DNA of 64,000 nt from Pocillopora verrucosa (lineage: Eukaryota; Cnidaria; Anthozoa; Scleractinia; Pocilloporidae), in the NCBI RefSeq assembly GCF_036669915.1, contig NC_089316.1:26153325-26217324 (forward strand), given 5' to 3'. The position numbers and the translations under genes were made by a program. Within the stretch, counting starts at the first letter, position 1, and each line of letters begins with the position of its first letter. A model generated the notes under the pieces. That model did not search any database, was not told the origin of the DNA, and saw nothing but the letters and a program-made list of their open reading frames with translations. Of this stretch, positions 24,401-37,507 are shown piece after piece.

Positions 24401-27023
24401 TTTTTACTCCCACTCTTGACCCAAGACAAATTTCTGAAGCAGAAGGTAATGAAAGAAAGGAATGTATCACCTATAAGGCACATTACAATTAACCCTTTCA
24501 CTCCCAAGATCTAATTGGTAATTCTCCGTACTATCTTCCACACAATTCTTATGATGTTAGTTCAGAGAATTTGGTATTGGATCAACTAATAATCCCATGA
24601 TTGACATTCTTCTCTATTCTCATCACTTGCCTGCTTGATATTGTATTGATATTGTAAGGAGAAATTCTGTCTTGGTCACTTGTGGGAGTGAAAGGGTTAA
24701 CTCCCCAAGGTGATTAACTTGTAACTTCTCCCTATAATATCCATACATTATTCACCAAAGGGTAATGAGAATACTAAATATTATCTGATAGAAGTCGTTA
24801 TCTTAGTCTAACACCAACTTCCCCTTACAAATTTACAAGGAAATGTGTAGAAGCTAGAGGGGAGAATTAACAATTAGATCTTGGGAGTTAAAGGGTTAAA
24901 AACCAACTTTGTGGATCTAAAACTATAAGACATATATGGCAAATATTTTTGAGAATTGAGGTTTAAATCTTAGGAATAAAACGATTAACTCAACAAACCT
25001 TGACTTTTTGCTTTCTTCTTCCAGTTTTTCCTGTGAGGGGGCTCCTCTAAAATATAGCATAGTAAAGGTGAAGCTATATGTTCATTGAAGCTGTTATTTC
25101 CTTACAAAATGTAGATAGAACCAATACAAAACCTTCACATACAAAATTTGAACTTAATCCTTCTTTTTAATGCACATTGTGGTTCTGCCGTTGAAATATT
25201 TGGGGGCAAACTGGTAAAGGTATAGGTGGGGGCAAAACATGTTTTACTACAGGGGGCAAATTTGCATACATGGTATGGGGAAAATTTGCAATAAACTATG
25301 AAATCCTATGAAAAAGCATCACATAGCTGACCAGTGTAGGACCACACAGGCTGATGTGAGCCTGTCCAAAAACGAGAATTCTCGTCATGGACTAAAACTT
25401 AAAAGTGAACAAAAATGAGGAAATAAGTTTCTTTTTGGGATTGTGATTTTCTTGTTCTGACTCAAAGAAAGGGAGGAAAAATTCTTCTTCATTTAGAATC
25501 TCTTTTATAGATGCCCTGCATACACCCTTCTTGTGTCTCTGATTGTGTCTTAAACAGGTTCAAATTTTTTTTAAACTTAGCCCTCATATGATAAGATACT
25601 TATTGACTGAATTTAGTCACATCAGGCAGGAATATACTTGAATATAGGAGGTAATTTTCTAGAGAAACTGGGGTACTGCATCAGTGGGAGAGTATAACAG
25701 GGTAATTTAATTTTATCAACTGAGTTAATACAGTAAATTGGCCACCATAAAGAGTTTAAAAGCTGATATTTTTTAGCGTTAACCCTTTGTCAAAGCAAAT
25801 AACACCTTTCGCCTTTCACTCTGACTAAGGGCTAATGCTCAAAATGTCAGTTTTGTAACTCTTTAAGGTGGCCAATTTACTTTACCAACTCAGATAATAA
25901 TACTAAATTACCTAGGAATATATTTAGCTCTTTGTCATGCTTACAGTCCTGGGTCCATAGGTCATGACCTTAAGCCAAATATTTTGCTGCCCGCCCTCCT
26001 GCTCAGTCAATAAGAAATAGTTTTTGGAGATAATGATTCTTGCCATTTCAAATTGGCTATTTTCTTAATCAATTATAAAAAAGATCTTCCTTGATTTCTT
26101 CCTGCATAGAACTCCCCTCAAAGTAGCTGTGGCAAGATTTCTGCACAACCCCATAGTTTATCATGCATGCCAATCTTGGATAAAAAAAAAATCAATGAGG
26201 AAAACAATTGATTTCCTTTGGAACGACTGCTTTGGTTTGGAAGAGGATGGGGTTACACAGAAATCTATTACCAGTTACAAACACTTATACCTTGGCGAGA
26301 GACCACAGTAACTTGTCTATTATTTGACGCCATTCCATTGATCTTATTTCCACAGACTGCAGTCTGCTGAGGTAAACTTGCAAATAAACCTGGCTGTGAT
26401 TTATTTAACTGAACTGTTCTGGAGCTATTTAGTGAAGCAGCCACCATATTTTTAGCTTGCTGCTGAATTTGTTGGGCAATTTGTTGTTCTACCCCATTCC
26501 TGTCTACAGATGTGCTCGTGCCTGGAGCCCTCATCATCCGAGGCGGAACAAACCGAGGTGTTGTACCAAATCGAGAGGGAGCTACTCCTACTCGGGAGGG
26601 TGCAACACCTACTCGAGAGGATGCTGCTTGCGGGGACTTCCTTACCGGGGCCCTGTGTAGAGCCACTGATCTCCCCACACCCGATTTGTGCATCGACGCA
26701 TGTACCGGCCGTCTGGCCTTTGCTTTCGCTTTCCTTTTTGGCTTCTTTTGCTTTGCAATGAGTTTCGCTACGTGTTTATCCGCCTCGCTTGGAACTCCGT
26801 GCACCACATATTCTCCATCGGCATCTCTTGAAAGGGTAGCAACTTCTGGAATGCTCTTAATGTACTTTTCGAGGCTTGAGAAGCCCATTTCTTGGTAGGG
26901 AATTGCGGAGTAAGTAATGCTTTTGTATTCCTTGTCTAACCATCGGAGTGCAAGTCCAGTGCGACCCACACTAACGAGGACAGAACGCAACATGATATCG
27001 GTTTTCCTCTTCAGCTCTTCCAT
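6460..27023 (-). CDS. TDRD7: Tudor/LOTUS domain protein, TDRD7-like (about 29 coding exons)
   Basis: Members of this family are germ-granule scaffolds: Tudor domains bind dimethyl-arginine on Piwi proteins and LOTUS (OST-HTH) domains bind Vasa-type helicases. Exons by phase-matched GT-AG junctions: 26291-27023, 24999-25046, 24059-24190, 23898-23926 (29-nt microexon), 23201-23334, 22487-22526, 21811-21862, 20548-20605, 20262-20379, 19449-19718, 19008-19098, 17849-18104, ~17233-17423, 16791-16891, 16030-16090, 14978-15180, 14003-14112, 13574-13694, 12828-12956, 12035-12151, 11406-11510, 10518-10550, 10307-10363, 9656-9798, 8406-8577, 8143-8202, 7774-7867, 7523-7640, 6460-6707. The first exon encodes an N-terminal LOTUS module (residues about 1-85) then a basic linker; 23201-23926 encodes a second. 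Four Tudor cores follow, each with WYR and D[FY]G motifs: 19449-19718, 14978-15180, 12035-12151 plus 11406-11510, and 7774-7867 plus 7523-7640. A Ser/Thr-rich linker lies at 17849-18104. The start is the ATG at 27021-27023. Total is about 1,340 residues, longer than vertebrate TDRD7 as I recall it. Two junctions are unresolved by phase: the 3' end of the ~17233-17423 exon, and the join between 8143-8202 and 7774-7867. TDRD5 is the alternative name. Confidence 0.85.
7330..7490. repeat. Palindromic element, family C (right half only), in a Tudor-gene intron
   Basis: It carries 'ctctgacgaagggctaacga', 'tttacggtggccaatttacg', 'aactcagttgatagctctaa' and 'actctcccaccgacgcagca', the right-arm order of the family C element. 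Only one arm is preserved. It lies between the last two coding exons of the TDRD7-like gene. Confidence 0.6.
8770..8949. repeat. Family A element (5'-truncated), in a Tudor-gene intron
   Basis: The blocks 'tgccatacaattctaatgat', 'gttcggaaaattttgtatta', 'ctcatcacttgtctgcctga' and 'ggtcactcgagggagttaaa' match family A, with the right terminal GGGAGTTAAAGGGTT intact and the left end missing. Confidence 0.6.
8990..9475 (-). repeat. tRNA-derived SINE with partially duplicated body
   Basis: On the minus strand, 9195-9270 reads as a tRNA-like sequence: a GTCTCTG acceptor strand, the D-arm GCTC-AGTGGTA-GAGC, a T-arm GGTTCAATTCC, and a pairing 3' acceptor strand TGGGGAC. The anticodon arm is mispaired (4 of 5 pairs and an 8-nt loop), so it is not a functional tRNA. 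Downstream of it is a poly-T run and the body 'ctttgtcccacgctcgtg' and 'gacgaaaaacatc'. The same body recurs upstream at 9400-9440 with 'gctgatcctagcagtatgca'. A second damaged copy is at 18225-18580. Pol III A and B boxes are visible within the tRNA-like part. The overlapping open frames are not genes. Confidence 0.6.
9945..10050. repeat. Palindromic element, family C (left half), in an intron
   Basis: 'aaactggcctccgtaatgag', 'tttccaagcagacgtttcga' and 'gcgttagtccttcatcagag' are the family C left arm. The mirror arm is absent. Confidence 0.5.
10765..11405. repeat. GA-rich minisatellite with recurrent GGTACC, in a Tudor-gene intron
   Basis: About ten degenerate units of roughly 55-65 bp share 'gggaggggtacctg', 'agggaagagagcaa' and 'gagacacaataagacatg'-type blocks. 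A ~55-bp unit is nearly perfectly doubled at 11270-11350. The 265-codon minus-strand open frame across it (10722-11519) arises from the purine/pyrimidine bias. Only its last part, 11406-11510, is a real exon (the second half of Tudor domain 3). Confidence 0.75.
11690..11915. repeat. Dispersed ~210-bp element, family B
   Basis: It contains 'caccctaacatcagtgtgca', 'tattctccatactgttctct', 'gctgataaggagaatttgta', 'gtgattcaggggtgacattg' and 'agatgctagtcactctcagg', the full block order of family B. It lies in the intron between the two exons of Tudor domain 3. Confidence 0.65.
12411..12431. repeat. (TA)n microsatellite
   Basis: About ten TA dinucleotides follow 'aaaaaaaatatg'. It sits at the left edge of the next inverted-repeat element. 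Confidence 0.8.
12430..12580. repeat. MITE-like element with ~38-bp terminal inverted repeats
   Basis: The left arm 'attcaatggtttaatttata' plus 'acatgggcagatattttgca' is mirrored by the right arm, which starts 'tgcaaaagatctgccct' and ends 'gttaaaccattgaat'. Only about 70 bp separate the arms. There is no coding content. This family is seen once in the window. It lies in an intron of the TDRD7-like gene. Confidence 0.75.
14264..14706. repeat. Two adjacent family A elements
   Basis: Both run in the same orientation. The first (14264-14473) opens 'ctcctcaactcccatgagtg' and ends 'gggagtttaagggttaa'. The second (about 14490-14706) opens 'aaccttttaaatcccattgg' and ends 'aggagtgaaagggttaac'. Each is about 210 bp and carries the internal 'atcaatacaatgtcaa' block. 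They occupy one intron of the TDRD7-like gene. Confidence 0.65.
16208..16425. repeat. Family B element in an intron
   Basis: It opens 'aaccctttacaccccaacat' and carries 'cagtatgcatattctccata', 'ctgacaaggagaatttgttt' and 'gatgctaatccctcttaggg'. It is one of the most complete family B copies. Confidence 0.7.
17565..17750. repeat. Dispersed element, family H (second copy at 61440-61660)
   Basis: 'gccacttgagtcttacagcc', 'aataacatcac' and 'actgacaaatcagttaata', then 'tgatgatgactgctgctcag' and 'gttgttgaaatgtcac', parallel in the opposite sense the block at 61440-61660 ('gactgacgtttcgacaacat', 'ggcagaagtcatcttcagag' in outline). The 'tgacgtttcgacaac' motif is common in anthozoan repeats as I recall. 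The copy is degenerate. Confidence 0.5.
18225..18580 (-). repeat. tRNA-derived SINE, damaged nested copies
   Basis: On the minus strand it shows 'tggttagagcattgctcatg', a poly-T run, 'ctttgtcccatgcttgtgac', 'taccaagctcaaagctaacc' and 'gctgatcctagcagtatgca', as in the element at 8990-9475. A second fragment (18225-18320) with 'gaggtttgattcctcatgg' is joined to it. Several overlapping short open frames are artefacts. Confidence 0.55.
19227..19425. repeat. Family A element, intronic
   Basis: It opens 'aatcctttctctcccaagat' and ends 'catgggaggaaaaggaat', with 'ctgctatacaattcatatga' and 'ttggagaatttggtattagt' inside. It ends about 24 bp before the 3' boundary of the Tudor-1 exon (19449-19718). 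Confidence 0.65.
20949..21158. repeat. Family A element, intronic
   Basis: Near-complete: it opens 'ttaaccctttaaccctcaga' and ends 'cgggagttaaagggttaaga'. The internal blocks match the 'tacaattcttataatgttag' subtype. Confidence 0.75.
21282..21795. repeat. Head-to-head pair of family B elements
   Basis: 21282-21500 is a plus-sense copy ('caaccctttacaccctaaca', 'gcatattctccatactgttc', 'aatcactcttaggggttt'). About 21570-21795 is a reverse-sense copy ending 'gcggctgtaaagggttaagt', with 'ttaaacaaattctctcagtc' and 'gagaatgtgcacactgaggt'. The pair forms a large imperfect inverted repeat separated by about 70 bp of unrelated sequence. Confidence 0.7.
22690..22896. repeat. Family A element, intronic
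   Basis: It opens 'agccctttaactccaatgat' and ends 'cacagaagttaaagggct'. The 18-bp ends are inverted repeats of each other. Confidence 0.7.
23385..23590. repeat. Family A element (B-like interior), intronic
   Basis: 'acctcccaagatctgattgt', 'tagctgctacacatttcctt', 'gtaaattagttatgagaact', 'acctgataagtttgagtatt' and 'cacttctagcagttcaagtg' define a second interior subtype sharing family A ends. Confidence 0.65.
24489..24898. repeat. Tandem pair of family A elements of opposite orientation and different subtype
   Basis: 24489-24699 begins 'ttaaccctttcactcccaag' and ends 'gtgggagtgaaagggttaac'. It is followed immediately by 24697-24898, beginning 'ttaactccccaaggtgatta' and ending 'cttgggagttaaagggttaa'. 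The first has the 'acaattcttatgatgttag' interior; the second has the reversed 'acaaggaaatgtgtagaagc' interior. They share the junction TTAA. Confidence 0.75.
25688..25920. repeat. Palindromic element, family C, intronic
   Basis: Both arms are present: 'agtataacagggtaatttaa' with 'ggccaccataaagagttta' on the left, and 'aactctttaaggtggccaat' with 'aactcagataataatactaa' on the right, around a 'ctctgactaagggctaatgc' core. Confidence 0.7.
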
Positions 27024-27479
27024 TTTCAAACTCGAAAAGAGCTAATTTTGAAAATTAATTCACCATTTGTTAGATCAATTGTGGAAAGGAGAGGGTTGCA
27101 GTGGCAAACTTGATTTGTTTCCAGTTAAGTCAGTCAGGGTTCGCGGCAAATATGGCGCCGTTCTGGAAACGTGAGGTACTGGGCCTTTATGCTGAACATT
27201 TTACCACCCTCCCTCCCCTACTGGTACCTTTATATCACGTTACGATGAAGAAATTGAAGAAATTTCCCGAAGAAGGCTGCCTATTCAGACAGAATGCATA
27301 GAAATAGCACTTAACCTTATCAAATAGGAAAAATTTTATTAGATTAAATTTCTGAAAAGTTTATTATAGAACATCTAATGACAGTTTTAATTCCTCCTAC
27401 TCCTTCCCAAAACTAAAATTTTTCAGTACTTCCCAGGGTGCTTTGCGAATGTTCTTCCTCTTCTGTCCTACCGTCCAAG
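27024..27479. promoter_or_regulatory. Head-to-head intergenic region between TDRD7-like and RPS8
   Basis: Only 456 bp separate the two start codons, and the genes diverge. Just before the RPS8 ATG is a pyrimidine stretch ('gttcttcctcttctgtcct', 27450-27469) typical of the 5' TOP tract found at the start of ribosomal-protein mRNAs. A shared or abutting promoter is inferred. The 66-codon plus open frame at 27101-27301 has no recognisable features. Confidence 0.55.
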
Positions 27480-31869
<4,390 letters not shown>

Positions 31870-32577
31870 AAAGTCCAGCTCTGAAATTTGTACAAACAAC
31901 AAAAATAAAAGTGCATTACATTTGACTGTGCTCAAAACTATATTGCCTGATTGTTTTGTTTTGATGGACATGTCCCAAGTGGTGTATATGGAATGCAATA
32001 GAAAGGAAGTAAAACTTTACCAATCTGGGAAGATTTCTTTCACCTATGGTTGCAAAAACTGAATTCCTGAAAGTTTTTGATCAAAAGATTCATTTACAAA
32101 ATCAGTTTGTGTAAATTTGTAGGAATTTGTGTGCCTTCTGGTAGTGTTAATTTTTCAACAGATTGTGTTCGGAGAATGAGCAACTTGAAAGAATCGGTCT
32201 ACCCTTTTTTCCAATCAAATTTTATAGGTCTCACATCAGTCTTGCTTTCCAAAGTTCAGCCAGAGAGTAGGCCCTTACGTATATTAGCACTTTAAGTTGT
32301 GCATTTCTCTGGGGGGGAGGGAGGGGGATTTGAGACTTGTTAGGGGTAGAGGTTTGCCTGAGTAGTGCAATTCCTCCACCTCACTTAGTTCACAGCCTGG
32401 TACTTTCCCGTGGGCAAGGAAACACTTGTGCTTGAGTGCCAACTATGAGGAGCAGCTAACAGGCTAGGAAATTTTACAATCCTTATTTTATGTATTGGAA
32501 CCAGACTGTAGAAATTAGCTCAAGAAATATTTGATTTGAAGTCACCTTGATTTCGCTTCCCGATCCCTACATTACTC

Positions 32578-33135
32578 CTTAACACTTTACACCCTAACAT
32601 CAGTATGCCTATCCTCCATACTTTTCTCTACATGTTTCCCAAGGTGCTGACAAGGAGAATTTATTTGCCAATCGAAAGGTTCCTTCCCCAGTGACCATTT
32701 CAAGACCTGAATGTGTGATTCAGGAGTAATATTGTAGGCAGAAATTAGATGCTTGTCATATACATTTCCTGTGGTACTCTCGAGGAGGAATTGTCTATTA
32801 ATCAAGAGCTCCTTTAGTTGGAAATTGTCTCCTTTAATGTTTTACTCAGAGGTGATAAAGTACAGAGAAGAAAGATGCATGAATCTCATGCATTGAAGAG
32901 TAACGACAAAATTGGTAACATCTGAGGCCCGTCACACCCTAACATCAGTAAGCAAGTTCTCCTTACTTTCCTCCACACTTTTCCTGTGGTTCTTACAAGG
33001 AGAGTTTATTCAACAATCAAAACTTCTCAGATTGATGATCATTTCCTTTATTCTTATGATCCTAACTGAGAAAACAAGAGTGTTACTCTAAGGAGAAATT
33101 AGATGCAGGTCACTCTAAGGGTCTGAAGGGTTAAG
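32578..33135. repeat. Two family B elements between RPS8 and MGST1
   Basis: Copies at 32578-32790 ('aacactttacaccctaacat', 'ctgacaaggagaatttattt', 'gattcaggagtaatattgta') and 32930-33133 ('gtcacaccctaacatcagta', 'aagcaagttctccttacttt', 'aggtcactctaagggtctga') lie in the same orientation. Between them sits a further fragment of the same family (32760-32830). Confidence 0.65.
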
Positions 33136-33435
33136 ATAAGCAAAAGAGACAACTGCATCATGCAATCAGTGTATTTCATGTGTTACTTTTGGTGAATACT
33201 ACATAGCTATTGTTTGCTCAAACTACTAAAGCTGAGGTAGACTGGCTCAGGGAGAATTCTTGTTTTCACTCCATGTTCACACACTACTCAAAGGAGAATG
33301 CTCTAGAGAAAAATTTCTATCTTCGCAGTGGAGTACAGTACACTAAAAGCTAAAGGAAACTAAATAAAAAAAAGAATTGTTACAATTATTTCATGGTAAA
33401 ATGAACTTCTCAGAGGACATCAGCCTTAAAACTGT

Positions 33436-36434
33436 TTAAAACACGCCAGTCTTGACAGCAGAGTACAGCACACTGAAGCCCAGGACTGCAGTACAAACTG
33501 AGCCACTTAAGAAACCCAAGGCGCGTGGTGCACTGATGCCGTTCAAGTAAGCTATGGTGTGCAGGAACCTAGCTCCTGTGAAGATGCGCAAACACCAAAT
33601 GCCTCTTGCCACAGGCTCACCAGACAATCCATACAACAGGGCAACAATCATGAAGATTGGGATGTTCTCCAGATCATTCAGATGGGCTCTGGAATTGAAT
33701 CAGTAAAAAAAAATTAAATTTTACTCTGCAACTCCCAAGATTCATTTAATCTGTAAAGCATAATTATTTTCCAGAGCAGGAGCTGCAGCTGTGTAGGAAT
33801 TGATTTTGAACTGGGAAGGATTTCTTCCTTATGACCAAAAAAATGGGAGGGGAAGAGGGGCTGGGCTCCCTGCCCCCCCCCCCCCTCAAAACAATTGCAG
33901 CTACACCTCTTGTAAGACTGGTAAATAGCAAGGTAAAATCTGAGGGGGGGAGGGGAGAAAGAGAGTTTAGAGGTTGATTAAATAATATCTGAGGTGAGAT
34001 ATATACCTGCGGACTCTTTCCACATCAGGATTTACAGGCACTGGTTTAGTGTTGTCTTTACCATAGTCCTCAGGGCTTGGAAGAGCCTACAAATAGAAGT
34101 GTAATGGTTTTTTATCATTCAGCTATAAATACAGCCCTTGGGACTGTCTGCAGATTTTGTTTCTTGAATTACCAAAAGGTGAAGAAAGTCATATTAATAA
34201 ACACACTAAGACCTCAAAATGTCACCCAAGAAACTCTTATTGTACATTTAGAACCTAACATTGCTTTGAACACTTAAGTCAACATAAGATCTCAATCTTT
34301 TATTAAGTTTTAAGAAACACACACAAACTATCAGGGTCAATAGAAAGACAGTGACAAAATTTTGAAAAAGTTAAGAACAGATGCCTCAAAACTTGCCACC
34401 CAGAAATCCCTTTCACTCCCACAATCTCATTAGTAATTCTCCCAACTGTCTATCATTCAATTGTTATAATGTTAGTTTGGAGAATTTGGTATTTGATCAT
34501 CTTAATTCCCTGATTGCTATTTTTCTTTTTTCTCATCACTTGTCTGCTTGATAAAGTATTGATATAGTAAGGCAAAAATTCTATTTTGGTCATTTTTGGG
34601 AGGGAAAGGGCTACGACCCACAAAAAGCAAGCCACCCTAAGAAACTGATGATTAAATTAAATTGTGAAGTACAGAAACAGTTCTTTACTTCACGTTGAAT
34701 CACAGCATAGGAAGCGAAGGAAAAAGGGGTGGGGAAGGGGGAAAGGGGGGGCGGGGGGGGGGGGGTAGAGCCCGTCCATGAGAAAATTGGGGCGAGGAGA
34801 GGCTCAGCACCGTCACGTTTCAGTGCCGACGATATTGCTAGCTCAGCTTGAGCGAAATTTGGCAAAGTATTCATTCTCGTAATCTTTTAAAATCGTTGCA
34901 TCAGTGTTTTGCGAAATCATGATGAAAAGTGGTTAGCCTTTTTTCCAATTGAACAGTTGCGGCCTGTGTTTAAGTAGCGGACATTAAAAAAATTGTTGCA
35001 AATTTTTTTTTAAGGCACTCAAACTGCTGCGTCATCTTTGCAGAGGCACTTCTTAGTCAGTCCTCTTTCAAGTCCTCGTTGTTCAAAGCGAGCTGTAAAG
35101 CTTTGGCTATGTCGGCGCACGTGAAATTATACCCACTCGCAACTATTTTTGCAACAGTTTCCATCAGTGGCAAGATAAATGATAAACTAAAACCACGCGC
35201 TTGTAAATAAGTTTCTCGAAATCCACACTTGTGTTCGTTTCAAATTTTCAATTATGCAAACTCGCCAGGAAAATAATTTGCTCTAAATGCAGTCTCCAGC
35301 CTTTTGCTGTTTAATTAAATAAGGTCATTGATTAAGAGGCTTTAAAGAGTAAAATTGAAAATAGACCGACGGGCCCATTGGTCGATCGATTGGAGCCTCG
35401 AAAGCGAATTTGCTCAAAAGGTGACGAATCATGACCCGCCGATCAGGGCTCGAACACGAACATGTCACTCATGAGTTCTGCACGTTATCCGGTCGTTCCT
35501 ACATCTCTCGTTTTTAAAAATCAAGAGTGGTCATAACTAGAGAACAAATCTTTTGAAAAAAGTCACTGAATAAGACCTGATTCATGGTTATCATGCATGC
35601 TAGCTTGAGTCATGCATTTCACCCTACTCAGCAGAATACATTTGAGTTGATTACGAACCTTATTCTGTATTCGATGTCTTGCGGTTAAAAACGACATCAC
35701 CCACGTTTTGAGCATGAGCAAAGAGCCATAAAAAAGATAGGCTGAGAGGAAGCGATCGTCCACAGAAAGAGGCACCATTTTGAAAGCTTGAGACCTTTGC
35801 TCTTATGCAACTTTAAACGGGTCTTTCACCGTGCGTGATTGTCACGCAAGGTTATGGATGAGGCCTGGGACTGCTGCATAGATCCAGAGGAACATTTAAC
35901 GACAGACTCGTGTAATTTTGTCGTCTTTGAAAAATTTACCCGCGCTTAATAACACCAAATACACTCGAAATCATGTTGTTACCTATACAAATTCAGTTAA
36001 ATCAAACGTATTTTCAGTGGTATTTCATGTATATTTATTACTCTGCGGTTATTTATTCAGTTAACCCCGATTTACTTCCTCGCGTTTCGCAGCATATCGA
36101 TGGCCTCCGAAAGAAATCCTACAAGTGTTCTACTGAAAGAATCTTCCAACTTTTATCATCCAGTCGGATAAGCCCGCGCTTAATGACAGCACACTTTTAA
36201 ACAAAATATCTGAAATATGCTTTCAAAGAATTAGATTAAAGATGCAAAATTTCCAATTCTTCATATTTACATTTTAACCAGCTTCTGTTCGACGAATTAG
36301 CCCACAAGTCTTACCTTGTTCGCCATGCGCTGTCTTACGGTGAAAAATGACATGGCAAAAGTTTTGAGCATAAGCGCAGAGCCATACAAAAGATATGCAG
36401 ACAGGAAACGATCATCAACAGTCAAGGGGACCAT
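33436..36434 (-). CDS. MGST1: Microsomal glutathione S-transferase 1 (MAPEG family)
   Basis: MGST1 is a homotrimeric membrane enzyme of ER and mitochondrial outer membrane that conjugates glutathione to electrophiles and reduces lipid peroxides (family knowledge). Shared exons are 34007-34086 and 33436-33688; either of two first exons, 35659-35778 or 36315-36434, joins in phase to give 150 residues (human 155). Family hallmarks are VERVRRAHLNDLENI at the exon 2/3 junction, then ARFLHTIAYL matching the conserved AR[IF]xHTIAYL segment, and four hydrophobic segments. Donors are GTTCGT for the nearer exon and GTAAGA for the farther. A third, damaged first exon lies further upstream. The gene is convergent with RPS8. 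Confidence 0.93.
35659..35778 (-). other. MGST1: MGST1 alternative first coding exon a
   Basis: It encodes 40 residues starting MVPLSVDDRFLSAYLFYGS and including LKTWVMSF, ending at AAG before a GTTCGT donor. It is intact, in phase 0 with the exon at 34007-34086, and encodes the first transmembrane helix. It is the copy nearest the shared exons. Confidence 0.85.
35895..36010. repeat. Family G element fragment between MGST1 first exons
   Basis: 'cgtgtaattttgtcgtcttt', 'gaaaaatttacccgcgctta' and 'actcgaaatcatgttgttac' match one arm of the palindromic elements at 2160-2325 and 42225-42415. Confidence 0.6.
36315..36434 (-). other. MGST1: MGST1 alternative first coding exon b
   Basis: It encodes 40 residues starting MVPLTVDDRFLSAYLFYGS and including LKTFAMSFFTVRQRM, ending AAG before a good GTAAGA donor. 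It is intact and in phase with the shared exons. It differs from exon a at scattered positions, so the duplication is not recent. Confidence 0.85.
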
Positions 36435-36929
36435 TTTGGAACTGGTAGAAGGCTATTCTTGCTGCTTTTGTCTGTGGTTTGTCATGCAAGGTCGCACGTG
36501 GGACCTGGTAACAAGGAGTTTGTTCAAAGCTTGCGGGGTACTTAGTAATCAGATGACTCGGCGAAATTTTCTTTCGTAAATTTGGGCGTGTTGTGCGGAT
36601 GGAATCGGTTTGTTTCGAGTCATTTTTTTTTCTTAATGAAGATATCTACAATAAGCCTCGTTCTTGCAACTGCATGCCATCATTGTCATGATGCGTACAA
36701 TCATTACAGTGATTACACCATGTTAAAAACTGTTTAAATCCGAAATAAAATCCTACACGCACTCAACTGGAAAAGGTTTCTAACTCTTACCGTCTAATCA
36801 GAAAAATCCTTGGCTTGGAAAGCACAGTTTTTTTTCAAACCAGCGTTGGATATTTAATTAAGTGTTCAGTTATTGGCACCTTTTCGAGTGGGTTATCGAT
36901 AGTCACTCAAGTTTCATGCATAATCTCAC

Positions 36930-37049
36930 CTTATTGCCAATGCGATGCCTCGAGGTCGAAAAAGACATTACTCACGTCTTCAGCATAACCATGGCGCCAC
37001 AAAAGAGATAAGCAGCAAGGAAACGATCATCCATTTTAAGTGTTATCAT
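36930..37049 (-). pseudogene. MGST1: MGST1 first-exon copy c with premature stop
   Basis: The 40-codon length, the ATG and the GTGAGA donor are preserved, but codon 26, TGG (Trp) in copy a, is TGA here. The start MITLKMDDRFLAAYLF and the later SFSTSRHRI are still recognisable. The change also produces GAC-GTGAGT, a good splice-donor match, inside the exon; whether it is used is unknown. Untranslated, regulatory or dead are all possible. Confidence 0.75.
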
Positions 37050-37507
37050 TTTGGAGCTTGTTGGTCGAAGAGCGGAGGGTAAGCTCAAAGCGAAACACCC
37101 CCCGCGAACGACAGAAGCAACGTCTTTGTCACGAAATCACACCACTGTCACGCAATCTTTCTGCTTTACCATTTTTTTTACGTGGCCTATCTTCTGTCAA
37201 ACTGCATCTTTTTTCATTTTGCAAATGAGATTCAAATTCTAACCATTGGCCATCCTAACTGCAAGGGATTAGCGGCGTGTGACCTCTGGGAGATGAGATT
37301 GCAGACCTTCGTCTCTCTTTTTCTGCAGCTTAGCTCCACCGCCCAGATCTTCATAAATTTCACAACACTATCAGCCAAGATGGTTACTTCACGCGTTCTT
37401 CTCCCGCGTCTATCTTCCTCGCCACTTTAGAGTTTCCAAGCCAAGGATACATAAGCGAATTGCTTCCAACACGAGACCGCCACTTACTTTTTTCCCGTTT
37501 AATTGTT

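Noticed and set aside
26457-26898. Plus-strand open frames of 67-128 codons
   Set aside because: They are antisense to the first coding exon of the TDRD7-like gene, which has a clear LOTUS module and in-phase junctions.
27021-27029. Start of the TDRD7-like protein two codons further upstream (at 27029)
   Set aside because: That codon is TTG, not ATG. The first ATG in frame is at 27021-27023. The same applies to the membrane protein at 47960, where the true ATG is at 47946-47948.
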